Below are positions 1-10,169 of a stretch of DNA of 64,000 nt, piece after piece (the first letter of the stretch is position 1; every line of letters begins with the position of its first letter). Both the position numbers and the translations under genes were made by a program. Source of the stretch: Leptolyngbyaceae cyanobacterium JSC-12 (GTDB lineage: Bacteria > Cyanobacteriota > Cyanobacteriia > Leptolyngbyales > Leptolyngbyaceae); assembly GCA_000309945.1 (NCBI GenBank), contig CM001633.1, positions 1,076,723-1,140,722 of the forward strand. Reading direction: 5' to 3'. The notes under the pieces were generated by a model. The model was given only the letters and a program-made list of their open reading frames with translations, was not told the DNA's origin and made no database searches.

Positions 1-893
1 GTGGATTTTCAGCCTTTTCAGAACAGTTGCCACCCGAAAAAGTAGTGACTTTGCTGAACCTGTATTTGGGAGCAATGGCAGATGTGATTGATCACTACAA
101 AGGCACCATCAATGAATTTATTGGAGACGGTATTTTCGTTATGTTTGGCGCACCGATCGCTCGTGCCGATGACTCTCAACGTGCGATCGCCTGCGCTGTT
201 GCCATGCAACTCGCTATGAAAGTAGTGAATGAACAAAATCAACAGCTAGGGCTGCCCATGATTGAAATGGGGATTGGTATTAATACAGGCGAAGTGGTCG
301 TTGGCAACGTGGGTTCGCAAAAACGAGCCAAATACACCGTCGTTGGAAGCCAAGTCAATTTAGCAGCCCGGATCGAATCGTACACAGTGGGTGGACAAAT
401 TCTCATTTCCGAAAACACCTTGCGAGATGCAAACTATGACATTCAAATAAATAGCGAACTTCAAGTAGAACCGAAAGGAATTCGCGCCCCGATCACGCTC
501 TACGAAATTAGCGGAATTGGGGGTAAATACAATCTCTTTTTACCAACAACCAATACTCTTTGGATTGATGTGCATCCAGCCATACAACTGGAATACACAA
601 TTTTGGAAGGGAAACACGTGATTGGTCATCTGTTTCAAGGAACATTGACTCGACTATCGGCAACGGAAGCAGAATTGCAAACTGCCTATGATCTGGAGTT
701 GTTAAGTAATCTCAAACTGCATTTGTTAACCAATTCAAACGCCTCAGCCTCAATAGAGACCCAACCATCAGGAGATTTTTATGCCAAAGTGATTCGTAAA
801 CTGGATCTGAGCAATCAGCGGTTTTTGATTCGCTTCACCTCGATTCCGCCTGAAGTTGAGGTTATATTGCAATCATTACGGCAACCTGCATGA
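1..893 (+). CDS. class III adenylate/guanylate cyclase, C-terminal part (5' partial)
   Basis: The reading frame is open from base 3, so the gene begins before the window. It opens with GFSAFSE, the second half of the first metal-Asp motif; that Asp itself lies outside. The second metal Asp is in the GDGIFVMFG motif, and the Asn/Arg transition-state pair is in VNLAARIES. The base-selecting position in the YTVVG motif is Thr rather than Asp, the class IIIb signature of bicarbonate-responsive cyanobacterial cyclases, so cAMP is the likely product. After the catalytic domain (about residue 170 of the visible part) follow about 120 residues that resemble a PilZ fold but lack a clear RxxxR and D/NxSxxG, so c-di-GMP binding is doubtful. 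The N-terminal sensory part cannot be seen. Confidence 0.9.
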   Translation, partial: GFSAFSEQLPPEKVVTLLNLYLGAMADVIDHYKGTINEFIGDGIFVMFGAPIARADDSQRAIACAVAMQLAMKVVNEQNQQLGLPMIEMGIGINTGEVVVGNVGSQKRAKYTVVGSQVNLAARIESYTVGGQILISENTLRDANYDIQINSELQVEPKGIRAPITLYEISGIGGKYNLFLPTTNTLWIDVHPAIQLEYTILEGKHVIGHLFQGTLTRLSATEAELQTAYDLELLSNLKLHLLTNSNASASIETQPSGDFYAKVIRKLDLSNQRFLIRFTSIPPEVEVILQSLRQPA

Positions 894-954
894 TAGGTTG
901 ATAAATCGTCTTTATCGTTGGAGTTGCGGGTTCATCGTCGAGTTGAGGAACTTT

Positions 955-1281
955 ATGTTTGAAACCGTTTTTATCATCTTGATGGGCTTGATCCCTGGGT
1001 TGCTTTCGTCTTACCTGGTAACAACCAAAATTCGCAAGTATAGCCGAGCACGCTATCAGGCAGCACTAGAAGCCTCAGCTCAGACAGCACTACATCCCTA
1101 CCTGCAGGCACAAGATTATCGCTATGTGGAGGGTTTAGGTTACATCGTGGGAGATCTAAGTTGTCAATTTAATGCACGATCAGCGTACTTGCGATGTGCA
1201 GTTAACCCATCGGGACCATGCAGAGACTGCCCCCACTACGAACCCCTAACTTTTCCAGAGGAACAGAATTTGACGTTTTAA
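955..1281 (+). CDS. DUF6464-like cyanobacterial conserved protein
   Basis: This is a 108-residue protein starting at an ATG preceded by a GAGG ribosome site. It has an N-terminal membrane helix of about 20 residues followed by a basic stretch, then a soluble part ending in CAVNPSGPCRDCPHY, three cysteines that could bind metal or form a disulfide. The pattern Y(I/V)GD-x-SC-x-FNARS followed by CAVNP is what I remember for DUF6464, a family of unknown role restricted to cyanobacteria. The frame is open upstream to about 856, overlapping the cyclase end, but the ATG at 955 has the better ribosome site and gives a normal membrane anchor. Function unknown. Confidence 0.8.
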   Translation: MFETVFIILMGLIPGLLSSYLVTTKIRKYSRARYQAALEASAQTALHPYLQAQDYRYVEGLGYIVGDLSCQFNARSAYLRCAVNPSGPCRDCPHYEPLTFPEEQNLTF

Positions 1282-1313
1282 GCTAGCCTTAACAAGGCGT
1301 CTTCAAACTGGTT

Positions 1314-2861
1314 ATGATCTTTCCCGATTTTTCTCAATTTGCTGAACTGGCACAGCAGGGCAATTTCGTCCCGGTGTTTCAGGAATGGGTTGCTGACTTG
1401 GATACGCCAGTATCTGCGTGGTATCGCGTGTGTGCTGGGCAACCATACAGTTTTTTACTGGAATCGGTAGAAGGTGGCGATCGCGTTGGGCGCTACAGTT
1501 TGTTGGGATGCGATCCGCTGTGGGTGTTTGAGAACCGAGGCGATCGCACCACTCAGACTTATCGAGATGGCACAGTTCAGCAGTTCGAGGGCGATCCATT
1601 TGCGGCATTGAGTCAGTGTTTAGAACCCTATCATCCGGTGCAAGTACCACAACTACCCCCTGGTATTGGCGGATTGTTTGGCTTTTGGGGCTATGAGTTG
1701 ATTCATTGGATTGAGCCTCGCGTCCCTGTGTATCCCATCACCGATCAGGATTTGCCAGATGGCTTATGGATGCAGGTGGATAATTTGCTGATTTTTGATC
1801 AGGTGAAGCGGAAGGTATGGGCGATTGCCTATGCTGATTTGCGTGACCCTAACACTAACCTGGAAACGGCCTATCAACAAGCCTGCGATCGCGTCACGCA
1901 ACTGGTGAACAAACTCCAATCACCTCTATCAGAGCAGGCGCATTTGCTGGAGTGGACATCTCCCGATGCTCGTAAAGAAGCAGGAGCCAGTTCTGCACTC
2001 AGCTACACCAGCAACTTTACCCAGGCAGATTTTTGTGCTGCCGTTGAACAAGCCAAAGAGCATATTCGATCTGGGGATATTTTTCAGGTAGTGATTTCAC
2101 AACGGCTCTTTACCGAGTTTGTCGGAGATCCTTTTGCCCTGTATCGATCGCTGCGGTTAGTGAACCCCTCTCCTTACATGGCATATTTCAACTTTGGTGA
2201 TTGGCAAATCATTGGCTCCAGCCCTGAAGTAATGGTGAAAGCAGAACGCAATCCCACCAATAAAACAGAATTGATCGCCACAGTGCGCCCAATCGCAGGC
2301 ACGCGCCGCCGGGGCAAGACTGCCGCAGAAGATGCAGCCCTGTCAGCCGACCTCCTGCAAGATCCGAAAGAAATTGCTGAACACGTGATGCTGGTAGACT
2401 TGGGGCGCAATGATCTGGGACGAGTTTGCGTCAATGGCACCGTTCAGGTAGACGAGTTGATGGTAATTGAATCTTACTCGCACGTGATGCATATTGTTAG
2501 CAATGTTATTGGTAAACTGGCTCCTAACAAAACTGCCTGGGATTTGCTCAAAGCCTGCTTTCCAGCCGGAACAGTGAGCGGTGCCCCTAAGATTCGGGCA
2601 ATGGAAATCATTCATGACCTGGAACCCTGTCGGCGTGGTCCCTATTCCGGTATTTATGGCTACTACGACTTCGAGGGACAGTTGAATACAGCGATCGCCA
2701 TTCGCACAATGGTGGTTCGCAGCCAGGGGAATGGCAACCACACTGTTAGCGTCCAAGCTGGAGCGGGACTCGTCGCCGATTCAGTGCCTGAACTGGAATA
2801 CGAAGAAACTCTCAACAAAGCACGTGGCATGTTAGAAGCTATTCGCTGCCTAGAAACCTAA
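1314..2861 (+). CDS. trpE: anthranilate synthase component I
   Basis: 515 residues. The enzyme converts chorismate plus ammonia (from the TrpG glutaminase) to anthranilate, the first step of tryptophan synthesis. The LLES-VEGG element near residue 48 is the tryptophan feedback site. The chorismate-binding domain fills the C-terminal half, with RPIAGTRRRG, DLGRNDLGRV and PAGTVSGAPKIRAMEII all intact. Length is normal for stand-alone TrpE, and no fused TrpG domain is present. No trpG or other trp genes are adjacent, as usual in cyanobacteria where trp genes are scattered. The Trp-binding motif argues for TrpE over PabB. dxr follows after 68 nt on the same strand. Confidence 0.95.
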   Translation: MIFPDFSQFAELAQQGNFVPVFQEWVADLDTPVSAWYRVCAGQPYSFLLESVEGGDRVGRYSLLGCDPLWVFENRGDRTTQTYRDGTVQQFEGDPFAALSQCLEPYHPVQVPQLPPGIGGLFGFWGYELIHWIEPRVPVYPITDQDLPDGLWMQVDNLLIFDQVKRKVWAIAYADLRDPNTNLETAYQQACDRVTQLVNKLQSPLSEQAHLLEWTSPDARKEAGASSALSYTSNFTQADFCAAVEQAKEHIRSGDIFQVVISQRLFTEFVGDPFALYRSLRLVNPSPYMAYFNFGDWQIIGSSPEVMVKAERNPTNKTELIATVRPIAGTRRRGKTAAEDAALSADLLQDPKEIAEHVMLVDLGRNDLGRVCVNGTVQVDELMVIESYSHVMHIVSNVIGKLAPNKTAWDLLKACFPAGTVSGAPKIRAMEIIHDLEPCRRGPYSGIYGYYDFEGQLNTAIAIRTMVVRSQGNGNHTVSVQAGAGLVADSVPELEYEETLNKARGMLEAIRCLET

Positions 2862-2929
2862 AGCATGAATTAAATTTGGTGACAGTCCAATCGTAAGATA
2901 GGGGGGAGATGTAAGTAGGAACCGCGATT

Positions 2930-4111
2930 GTGAAAGCAATTTCTCTCTTAGGATCAACTGGCTCCATCGGCACCCAAACTTTGGATATTGCTGCTCAATA
3001 TCCAGATGAGTTTCAGATTGTTGGGTTAGCTGCCGGACGCAATGTTGAATTGTTGGCGCAACAGGTGCGGCAATTTCGTCCCAAAATCGTTGCTATTTGT
3101 GAGGAAGAGAAATTCGCAGACCTGAAGGATGCGATCGCTGATCTTAATCCCCAACCAATTCTACTAGCAGGCGAAGATGGCATCGTTGAAGTTGCCCGCT
3201 ACAGCGCAGCCGATGTAGTCGTGACCGGAATTGTCGGTTGTGCCGGATTGCTGCCCACCATTGCTGCTATCCAGGCTGGGAAAGACATTGCCCTTGCCAA
3301 TAAAGAAACCCTGATTGCAGGCGGTCCCGTTGTCCTGCCTTTGATCCAGCAATACGGTGTAAAACTGTTGCCTGCTGATTCTGAACACTCCGCTATTTTC
3401 CAATGTTTACAAGGGGTACCCAAAGGCGGATTGCGCCGCATTCTGTTGACAGCATCCGGCGGAGCATTTCGCGATTTGCCTGTTGAAAAACTTGCCCATG
3501 TCACTGTTGCCGATGCCCTCAAACATCCCAACTGGTCAATGGGGCGCAAAATCACTATCGACTCCGCCACCCTGATGAACAAAGGGTTGGAAGTGATTGA
3601 AGCTCATTACCTGTTTGGCATGGATTATGACCATATTGACATCGTGATTCACCCCCAAAGCATTATCCATTCACTGATTGAGTTGCAGGATACATCTGTA
3701 TTGGCGCAACTGGGCTGGGCAGATATGCGTTTGCCCTTGCTCTATGCCCTGTCTTACCCAGAGCGAATTGCTACTGATTGGAAACCATTGGATCTGGTGA
3801 AAGCGGGAGATCTCACTTTCCGTGAACCTGATCATCACAAATATCCCTGCATGAAGTTAGCTTATGCGGCTGGGCGAGCAGGGGGGTGTATGCCTGCGGT
3901 GCTAAATGCTGCCAATGAGCAAGCCGTTGCCCTGTTTCTGGATGAAGCTATCCGATTTTTAGAGATTCCCCAACTCATTGAACGAGTGTGCGATTGCTAC
4001 CATGCTCAAAACCGTAGCGCTCCCACCCTGGAAGACATCATTGCCGCTGACCAGTGGGCACGGCAAGAGGTATTAGCAGCAAGCCAACAACTTACAGTTG
4101 CAATTGGGTAA
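2930..4111 (+). CDS. dxr: 1-deoxy-D-xylulose-5-phosphate reductoisomerase
   Basis: 393 residues, beginning at a GTG that directly encodes the canonical [19 protein letters not shown] start, preceded by TAGGA. It catalyses the NADPH-dependent rearrangement and reduction of DXP to MEP, the committed step of the plastid-type isoprenoid pathway that feeds carotenoid, chlorophyll phytyl and quinone synthesis. NADPH loop GSTGSIGTQ, substrate and metal motif [23 protein letters not shown], and the flexible-loop region with [21 protein letters not shown] are all present. Full length, no anomalies. Confidence 0.96.
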   Translation: MKAISLLGSTGSIGTQTLDIAAQYPDEFQIVGLAAGRNVELLAQQVRQFRPKIVAICEEEKFADLKDAIADLNPQPILLAGEDGIVEVARYSAADVVVTGIVGCAGLLPTIAAIQAGKDIALANKETLIAGGPVVLPLIQQYGVKLLPADSEHSAIFQCLQGVPKGGLRRILLTASGGAFRDLPVEKLAHVTVADALKHPNWSMGRKITIDSATLMNKGLEVIEAHYLFGMDYDHIDIVIHPQSIIHSLIELQDTSVLAQLGWADMRLPLLYALSYPERIATDWKPLDLVKAGDLTFREPDHHKYPCMKLAYAAGRAGGCMPAVLNAANEQAVALFLDEAIRFLEIPQLIERVCDCYHAQNRSAPTLEDIIAADQWARQEVLAASQQLTVAIG

Positions 4112-4184
4112 TCAAAAACGTGCTATGACGGAACCAGGGAAGGCTAAAGGATCAGAACGATAGTCCGCATTGCTGCTTTGCGTC

Positions 4185-4400
4185 ATGAATATTGTTCTCT
4201 TAATTGCTGCTATTATTGTGACCTTTTTGGTTTTCACCTGGCTTGTGAAGGTGGTAAGAGCTACGATTGGTACTGCGATCGCGATCGCAGTACTCGTTTT
4301 GCTATTGCAACTGTTTTTCGGAATTGGTCCAGCACAAGTATGGCAGTTAGTCAGCCAGTTCTTCCAAGTTATCTGGCAGACGATAACGGGCACTCGTTAG
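4185..4400 (+). CDS. small hydrophobic membrane protein
   Basis: 71 residues from the ATG at 4185; an in-frame TTG at 4170 is a weaker alternative. Two hydrophobic segments are visible: residues about 3-22 (IVLLIAAIIVTFLVFTWLVK) and about 27-45 (IGTAIAIAVLVLLLQLFFG), the second followed by an amphipathic stretch ending QTITGTR. It looks like a two-helix inner-membrane or thylakoid protein. It sits between dxr and mnmE on the same strand. I do not recognise a named family; small two-helix proteins of this kind are common in cyanobacteria. Confidence 0.6.
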   Translation: MNIVLLIAAIIVTFLVFTWLVKVVRATIGTAIAIAVLVLLLQLFFGIGPAQVWQLVSQFFQVIWQTITGTR

Positions 4401-4408
4401 ACAACCCC

Positions 4409-4436
4409 ATTCTTTACAGAAAATTCTTTACAGTAA
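4409..4436. repeat. 14-nt tandem duplication
   Basis: ATTCTTTACAGAAA is followed immediately by ATTCTTTACAGTAA, differing at one position. It lies 9 nt after the stop of the small membrane protein gene, and is one of several such duplications in spacers of this window. Confidence 0.8.
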
Positions 4437-4578
4437 GCACTAAAGATTAAATAAATCGACAAATACCAAAGCCTTCGATTCCATAACTGTTGATAACTGA
4501 ATGCCTTCTCTTCAAGAAATTGCTACTGAGTTATCAGACTGGTCTAATGGAGTTATTCAGTAACTCGATTGCCACACC

Positions 4579-5949
4579 ATGTTGAACCGGGGAGATACTA
4601 TCGCGGCGATCGCTACTGCCATTGTCCCAGAGCAAGGCAGCGTCGGCATTGTGCGCATTTCCGGTTCGCAAGCCGTAGCGATCGCGCAGCAAATTTTTCA
4701 TCCACTTGGGCGACCTCCGTGGGAAAGCCATCGCATCCTCTACGGCACTATTCGCCATCCTCAAACCGGGCAAATTGTGGATGAAGCTCTACTATTATTG
4801 ATGCTGGCTCCCCGATCTTACACCCGTGAGGATGTGGTGGAGTTTCATTGTCACGGCGGCATTATGGCAGTGCAACAGGTATTGCAGCTTTGTATCGCTC
4901 AGGGTGCACGGCTGGCAGAACCAGGAGAATTTACCCTGCGAGCCTTTTTGAATGGCAGGTTAGATCTTACCCAGGCAGAAAGCATTGCTGATTTGGTGGG
5001 TGCGCGATCGCCTCAAGCTGCCCAATTTGCCCTTGCTGGCTTACAAGGCAAACTCGCTCATCCCATTCGTCAACTACGCGCGATATGTATTAATATTTTA
5101 GCAGAGATTGAAGCCCGCATTGATTTTGAAGAAGACTTGCCGCCACTGGATCAGGAAGACATCAAACGGCGATTGCAACAGGTGTTGGATGAGGTGGAAC
5201 AAATTCTGGCGACGGCAGAGCAGGGTGAATTGCTGCGATCAGGCTTAAAGGTAGCAATTGTAGGTCGTCCTAATGTGGGCAAATCTAGCCTGCTGAATGC
5301 CTGGAGCCGCAGCGATCGCGCCATTGTTACCGATCTACCCGGCACCACTCGCGATGTCGTGGAATCCCAACTCGTCGTCAGTGGCATCCCAGTGCAAGTA
5401 TTGGATACTGCTGGCATTCGTGAAACGGAAGATCAGGTAGAAAAAATTGGAGTGGAGAGATCGCGTCAGACTGCTCAAAAAGCTGACCTGATTCTACTTG
5501 TGATCGATGCATCCCTAGGCTGGACCGACGATGATCAGGCAGTTTACGAACAAGTACGCGATCGCCCCCTGATTCTCATCACCAATAAAATTGATCTGGT
5601 GGAGACTGTCCCCAGCCTGCCCACCTTGCCGATACCAGTCGTTAAAACTGCAGCGGCACTGAATCAGGGGATTGACGCACTGGAAGATGCCATCCTGAAA
5701 ACCGTTCAAGCAGGTAAACTAAATGCCCTGAATCTCGATCTAGCCATCAATCAGCGACAAGCAGCAGCCCTAACTCAAGCCAGACAGGCACTGCAACAGG
5801 TGCAACTCACGATCACCCAAGAATTACCATTAGACTTCTGGACAATCGACCTACGCAGTGCCATCCATTTCCTCGGACAGGTGATTGGCGAAGAGGTAAC
5901 CGAATCTGTCCTTGATCAAGTCTTTAGCCGCTTCTGTATTGGGAAATAA
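4579..5949 (+). CDS. mnmE: tRNA uridine-5-carboxymethylaminomethyl modification GTPase
   Basis: 456 residues. With MnmG it installs the cmnm5 group on wobble U34 of certain tRNAs, using methylene-THF. N-terminal THF-binding domain (FHCHGG near residue 95), central helical domain split by an inserted G domain with P-loop GRPNVGKSS, switch II DTAG and specificity motif NKID, and the catalytic C-terminal CIGK tail. Length and domain order are normal. The ATG at 4579 gives the standard N-terminus ([10 protein letters not shown]). A spacer of 178 nt precedes it. Confidence 0.96.
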   Translation: MLNRGDTIAAIATAIVPEQGSVGIVRISGSQAVAIAQQIFHPLGRPPWESHRILYGTIRHPQTGQIVDEALLLLMLAPRSYTREDVVEFHCHGGIMAVQQVLQLCIAQGARLAEPGEFTLRAFLNGRLDLTQAESIADLVGARSPQAAQFALAGLQGKLAHPIRQLRAICINILAEIEARIDFEEDLPPLDQEDIKRRLQQVLDEVEQILATAEQGELLRSGLKVAIVGRPNVGKSSLLNAWSRSDRAIVTDLPGTTRDVVESQLVVSGIPVQVLDTAGIRETEDQVEKIGVERSRQTAQKADLILLVIDASLGWTDDDQAVYEQVRDRPLILITNKIDLVETVPSLPTLPIPVVKTAAALNQGIDALEDAILKTVQAGKLNALNLDLAINQRQAAALTQARQALQQVQLTITQELPLDFWTIDLRSAIHFLGQVIGEEVTESVLDQVFSRFCIGK

Positions 5950-6020
5950 ATAAAAGAGTCAAGTCCCAGCAGAATCTCAGACATCAGCGAACCAGGATAA
6001 AGTCCTGCAACCTCTCTATG

Positions 6021-6443
6021 TCAGGCGCTTTTGTTGAGAAATGGTTCTAACCAGGGCTGAAACTGATCTCGGCGGAACACCTGTGCCCGTTGACGATAAT
6101 CAAACCGAACCAGGCTAGGTAGTCCATGCTTCCCAACACAATCCCGCAGCCAGGAGGCAATTCCTTGCCTATTATCCGATGCCATTTCAGCCTGGAATGG
6201 TCCGTACATTAACACCAACGTACTATTCGTTTTGAGTGGGGCATCCTGCTCAATCAGACTCGCAAGCCAATTTGGGTTAGAACTGGAGGTGTCTTGAACT
6301 CGAAGTTCAGTCCATGCCAGGTTACGACGGTCTCGAAGAGGTTTATCAGAACTGCGTCGTGATCTAGCGGGCTGGGGAACATTAGACTGATACTCTGAGC
6401 GAGAATCTGAATGCGATCGCCGACGAACGCGCTTTTGAGTCAT
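6021..6443 (-). CDS. conserved hypothetical protein with basic N-terminal tail
   Basis: 140 residues on the minus strand, convergent with mnmE. GGAG lies just before the ATG. Residues 1-40 are rich in Arg, Ser and Lys and probably disordered; the rest is a compact alpha/beta-looking domain (STLVLMYGPFQAEM, GIASWLRDCVGKHGLPSLVRFDYRQRAQVFRRDQFQPWLEPFL). The acidic C-terminal domain and its position after mnmE suggest a real gene. I do not recognise the family and assign no function. Confidence 0.6.
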   Translation of the reverse strand: MTQKRVRRRSHSDSRSEYQSNVPQPARSRRSSDKPLRDRRNLAWTELRVQDTSSSNPNWLASLIEQDAPLKTNSTLVLMYGPFQAEMASDNRQGIASWLRDCVGKHGLPSLVRFDYRQRAQVFRRDQFQPWLEPFLNKSA

Positions 6444-6920
6444 AAAACTCCTAATTTGATAAACAATAAACCATTCGACTCCCTCCCTTGCATTCTCTGG
6501 GCGACAGGAGAGAGTCGTTGGCTAAAAATACTGACAATTACAGTCCTTTTGGTCAAGAATACTCGCTTGGCAATCCCAAACCATCTGCGAAAAACATATC
6601 CGCCCTGGCTAGTCAGCAATCAGGCTTTTTACCCGACCAACGGAGAATGAACGACTACTACAGGACTGCCATAGCTAGCTAAATACTAACCATATTTCAC
6701 ACAAAGCGACAATTGTTTTCCAAACAAAATTCTGCAAAATCCAATATCTTCAAAGAGCCGTCTATCATAAAGATCATGTCAGAACTAAAGAGCGTAACGC
6801 CTCGTGCGACCCGAAGCTGTAACAAACAGCACACAATTAACTGGATTGCAACGATACAGTTTATCGTTTCTGAATACGCTAGCGTGATCTGACACTCTTC
6901 CAGAACGATTCAGTAAAACC
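6444..6920. other. 477-nt gene-poor spacer upstream of gltA
   Basis: No convincing gene. Two open frames on the plus strand (about 6411-6682) have no ribosome site and atypical composition, and overlap the minus-strand gene. The right part, AT-rich, should hold the gltA promoter and contains the inverted repeat listed at 6850-6868. Confidence 0.6.
6850..6868. promoter_or_regulatory. inverted repeat upstream of gltA
   Basis: AACGATA and TATCGTT form a perfect 7-nt inverted repeat with a 5-nt spacer, ending 52 nt before the gltA start codon. It could be an operator or a short hairpin in the leader. No regulator is assigned. Confidence 0.4.
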
Positions 6921-8057
6921 ATGACAGTCTGTGAATACCGGGCAGGGCTAGAAGGCATTCCTGCAACTCAATCCAGCATCAGTTTTGTGGATGGGCAACG
7001 CGGCATCCTGGAATATCGGGGCATTCCGATCGAAAAACTGGCGGAACACAGCAATTTCATCGAGACCGCCTACCTCCTTATTTGGGGAGAACTGCCAAAC
7101 AAGGAGGAACTTAAGCAGTTTGAACACGAAATTACCCATCATCGACGGCTGAAGTATCGTATCCGCGACATGATGAAATGCTTCCCAGAGGGGGGACACC
7201 CCATGGATGCATTGCAAGCCTGTGCTGCTGCGTTGGGATTGTTCTACTCACGTCGGGCCCTAGATGACCCCGCTTACATTCGGGCAGCTGTCGTGCGATT
7301 GCTCGCCAAAATTCCCACCATGGTCGCTGCCTTTCAGTTGATGCGAAAGGGAAATGATCCGGTGCAGCCTCGCGATGACCTAGGATACTCCGCAAACTTT
7401 CTCTATATGTTAACGGAGGAAGAACCAGATCCCCTTGCTGCCCATGTGTTTGATGTTTGCCTGACGCTCCACGCCGAGCACACCATTAACGCATCAACTT
7501 TCTCGGCAATGGTAACGGCATCGACTCTGACTGATCCCTATGCAGTGGTGGCATCAGCAGTAGGGACACTGGCAGGACCGCTACATGGTGGAGCCAACGA
7601 AGAGGTCATCTTTATGTTGGAAGAAATTGGCTCGGTTGAGAATGTTCGCCCTTACATTGAACATTGCATCGAGAAAAAGCAGAAAATCATGGGATTTGGT
7701 CACCGAGTCTATAAGGTAAAAGATCCTCGCGCCACGATTTTGCAGAACCTGGCACAGCAGCTATTTGTCAAATACGGGGAAGACAAGTTCTACGAAATCG
7801 CAGTCGAAATGGAGCAAGTCGTTCATGAGTTGCTCGGTCACAAGGGAATTTATCCCAACGTCGATTTTTATTCTGGCTTGGTTTACCGCAAGTTAGGCAT
7901 TCCTACAGATTTGTTTACACCCGTGTTTGCAATTTCTCGAACTGCTGGTTGGTTAGCCCACTGGAAAGAGCAACTGAACGAAAATCGGATCTTTCGCCCT
8001 ACTCAAATCTATACAGGCACCCACGCTGCTGAATATATTCCAATTGATGAGCGCTAG
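6921..8057 (+). CDS. gltA: citrate synthase
   Basis: 378 residues. It condenses acetyl-CoA and oxaloacetate to citrate, feeding 2-oxoglutarate synthesis and hence nitrogen assimilation in cyanobacteria. The catalytic triad is visible: His in LAGPLHGGANEEV, His in GFGHRVYK, and Asp in PNVDFYSG. The LHAEHTINASTF motif is also present. Length fits the short dimeric type of Gram-positive bacteria, archaea and cyanobacteria rather than the NADH-inhibited long enzyme. The gene stands alone and is followed by a strong intrinsic terminator. Confidence 0.95.
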   Translation: MTVCEYRAGLEGIPATQSSISFVDGQRGILEYRGIPIEKLAEHSNFIETAYLLIWGELPNKEELKQFEHEITHHRRLKYRIRDMMKCFPEGGHPMDALQACAAALGLFYSRRALDDPAYIRAAVVRLLAKIPTMVAAFQLMRKGNDPVQPRDDLGYSANFLYMLTEEEPDPLAAHVFDVCLTLHAEHTINASTFSAMVTASTLTDPYAVVASAVGTLAGPLHGGANEEVIFMLEEIGSVENVRPYIEHCIEKKQKIMGFGHRVYKVKDPRATILQNLAQQLFVKYGEDKFYEIAVEMEQVVHELLGHKGIYPNVDFYSGLVYRKLGIPTDLFTPVFAISRTAGWLAHWKEQLNENRIFRPTQIYTGTHAAEYIPIDER

Positions 8058-8150
8058 AGCAATCAGCAACGGGGTGATGGGTCACAACCCTCTTGCGCTC
8101 TCTCAAACTGCTTGTCAGCATGATTTACAGTGACGATTTTCAGGAACTCC

Positions 8151-8184
8151 AACCCTCAGACAGATTGCTCTGGGGGTTTCTTTC
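8151..8184 (+). terminator. intrinsic terminator after gltA
   Basis: AACCCTCAGA pairs with TCTGGGGGTT (10 bp, one G-U) around an 8-nt loop and is followed by a T-rich tract (TTCTTTCT). It lies 94 nt after the gltA stop and separates it from the ndh operon. Confidence 0.85.
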
Positions 8185-8326
8185 TATGCAAGGCTAGCTT
8201 ATTGGCTGACACCTATTGCTGCGTAGTAATTTATTGAGCTAAATCTATAGCGATCGCCGCTCGATTCAAATCTATAACGATTTTTTTAACGGTGTATACT
8301 AAGGACGCAAGCGCCGAGCGGAACAC

Positions 8327-9442
8327 ATGGAAGGAATTGATTTACAGCAAACATTTATTCGTTCTCTGACCGAGCTTGGAATCCCTTCAGGGGCTGCCAA
8401 GGCAATCTGGATGCCGTTGCCAATGTTGCTCATGATCATTGGTGCAACGGTTGGGGTATTGGTAACTGTATGGTTGGAGCGTAAAATCTCTGCCGCAGCC
8501 CAACAGCGCATTGGTCCTGAATACATTGGACCTCTGGGTGTGCTAGCACCCGTTGCCGATGGTTTGAAGTTAATTTTTAAGGAAGACACTGTTCCTGCCA
8601 AGTCTGACCCCCTCCTCTTTACCTTAGGTCCTGTTATTGTTGTCATTCCAGTTTTTCTGTCCTATCTTATTGTTCCCTTTGGGCAGAACCTCGTTATTAC
8701 AAATGTCAGCATGGGAGTTCTACTCTGGATTTCGCTATCAAGCGTGGTTCCGATTGGGTTGCTGATGTCTGGCTATGCTTCCAACAATAAATATTCACTC
8801 TTGGGAGGTTTACGGGCAGCCGCTCAGTCGATTAGCTACGAAATTCCACTGGCGCTGGCGGTTCTGGCCGTCGCCATGATGTCTAATTCGTTAAGCACTG
8901 TAGATATCGTTGATCAGCAGTCTGGATACGGTATTTTGGGCTGGAATATTTGGCGACAGCCCGTTGGTTTTCTGATTTTCTGGATTGCTGCTTTAGCTGA
9001 GTGCGAACGTATTCCGTTTGACTTACCAGAAGCAGAAGAGGAATTAGTGGCTGGCTATCAAACAGAATATTCAGGGATGAAGTTTGCTTTATTCTATCTG
9101 GGTTCCTATGTCAACCTGGTACTTTCAGCGCTGCTTGTCTCGGTTCTATACCTCGGTGGATGGGAAAGTCCAATTCCTACATCCTTGATTGCTAATCTGA
9201 TGGGAATTAGTGAAACGAGTGCCTGGCTAGAGATTGTTGATGCTTCAGTTGGTATCACGATGACACTGTTAAAAGCCTACTTCCTGGTGTTTATTGCCAT
9301 TTTGCTGCGTTGGACTGTGCCAAGAGTACGAATCGATCAGTTGTTAGACTTGGGTTGGAAGTTCTTACTACCGGTTTCGCTGGTGAATTTACTTCTAACA
9401 GCAGCCTTAAAGATCGCTTTCCCAGTTGCCTTTGGTGGTTAG
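8327..9442 (+). CDS. ndhA: NAD(P)H-quinone oxidoreductase subunit 1
   Basis: 371 residues, about eight membrane helices. It is the NuoH/ND1 homologue of photosynthetic NDH-1, joining the peripheral arm to the membrane arm and forming part of the plastoquinone pocket. Conserved loops [21 protein letters not shown] and the acidic loop [25 protein letters not shown] are intact. It is the first gene of the conserved cluster ndhA-I-G-E seen in cyanobacteria and plastids; ndhI follows after 57 nt. Confidence 0.96.
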   Translation: MEGIDLQQTFIRSLTELGIPSGAAKAIWMPLPMLLMIIGATVGVLVTVWLERKISAAAQQRIGPEYIGPLGVLAPVADGLKLIFKEDTVPAKSDPLLFTLGPVIVVIPVFLSYLIVPFGQNLVITNVSMGVLLWISLSSVVPIGLLMSGYASNNKYSLLGGLRAAAQSISYEIPLALAVLAVAMMSNSLSTVDIVDQQSGYGILGWNIWRQPVGFLIFWIAALAECERIPFDLPEAEEELVAGYQTEYSGMKFALFYLGSYVNLVLSALLVSVLYLGGWESPIPTSLIANLMGISETSAWLEIVDASVGITMTLLKAYFLVFIAILLRWTVPRVRIDQLLDLGWKFLLPVSLVNLLLTAALKIAFPVAFGG

Positions 9443-9499
9443 GCACTGGAGAATTGCTCGACCTCAATTTCCTAAACTAGACCTTCAAATGGTAGAACT

Positions 9500-10090
9500 A
9501 TGCTGAAGTTTCTCAAGCAAGTTGGTGATTACGCCAAAGAGACCGTTCAAGCTGCAAAATACATCGGGCAAGGACTTTCCGTTACCTTTGATCATATGCA
9601 GCGGCGTCCTGTGACAGTGCAATATCCTTATGAGAAGCTGATTCCGTCCGAGCGGTTTCGTGGGCGCATCCATTTTGAATTTGATAAGTGTATCGCCTGT
9701 GAAGTTTGCGTTCGTGTGTGTCCCATCAACTTACCAGTGGTTGATTGGGAGATGAACAAGACGACCAAGAAAAAACAACTGAAGCACTACAGTATTGACT
9801 TTGGAGTTTGTATTTTCTGTGGCAATTGTGTAGAGTACTGCCCTACTAATTGCCTGTCAATGACGGAAGAATATGAGCTTTCTACCTACGATCGCCACGA
9901 GCTAAATTACGATAATGTGGCACTGGGTCGCTTGCCTTATAAGGTCACGAATGATCCGATGGTGACACCGTTACGAGAACTGGCTTACCTGCCGAAGGGT
10001 GTGACGGAACCCCATGGGTTGCCGGAGAATGTGCGTCGAGCAGGATTGCGCCCAGAGGAAATTTTGGAACAGGAACAGTCCAATAACTAG
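9500..10090 (+). CDS. ndhI: NAD(P)H-quinone oxidoreductase subunit I
   Basis: 196 residues. It is the NuoI/TYKY homologue carrying two [4Fe-4S] clusters that relay electrons, from ferredoxin in cyanobacteria, toward plastoquinone. Ligands are in [12 protein letters not shown] and [12 protein letters not shown], each with the CxxCxxCxxxCP layout. The C-terminal extension after about residue 150 is typical of the cyanobacterial and plastid form. The last codons and stop lie inside a 20-nt tandem duplication. Confidence 0.96.
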   Translation: MLKFLKQVGDYAKETVQAAKYIGQGLSVTFDHMQRRPVTVQYPYEKLIPSERFRGRIHFEFDKCIACEVCVRVCPINLPVVDWEMNKTTKKKQLKHYSIDFGVCIFCGNCVEYCPTNCLSMTEEYELSTYDRHELNYDNVALGRLPYKVTNDPMVTPLRELAYLPKGVTEPHGLPENVRRAGLRPEEILEQEQSNN

Positions 10091-10118
10091 ATTAGAAATC
10101 CAATAACTAGATTGGAAA
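10079..10118. repeat. 20-nt tandem duplication over the ndhI stop
   Basis: TCCAATAACTAGATTAGAAA is followed directly by a second copy with one change (TTGG for TTAG). The first copy contains the ndhI stop codon, so the duplication copied the gene end into the ndhI-ndhG spacer. Confidence 0.85.
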
Positions 10119-10169
10119 ACGGTAAAGGTTCGACTAGTGGCTGTTAACGCCAACTTGAGGAGAAACGTT

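Noticed and set aside
4501-4563. 20-codon ATG frame before mnmE (MPSLQEIATELSDWSNGVIQ)
   Set aside because: Too short, no ribosome site and no known homologue; could be a gene remnant but cannot be supported.
6411-6682. Plus-strand frames of 64-79 codons upstream of gltA
   Set aside because: They overlap a better minus-strand gene or lack a ribosome site, and their composition is unlike proteins.
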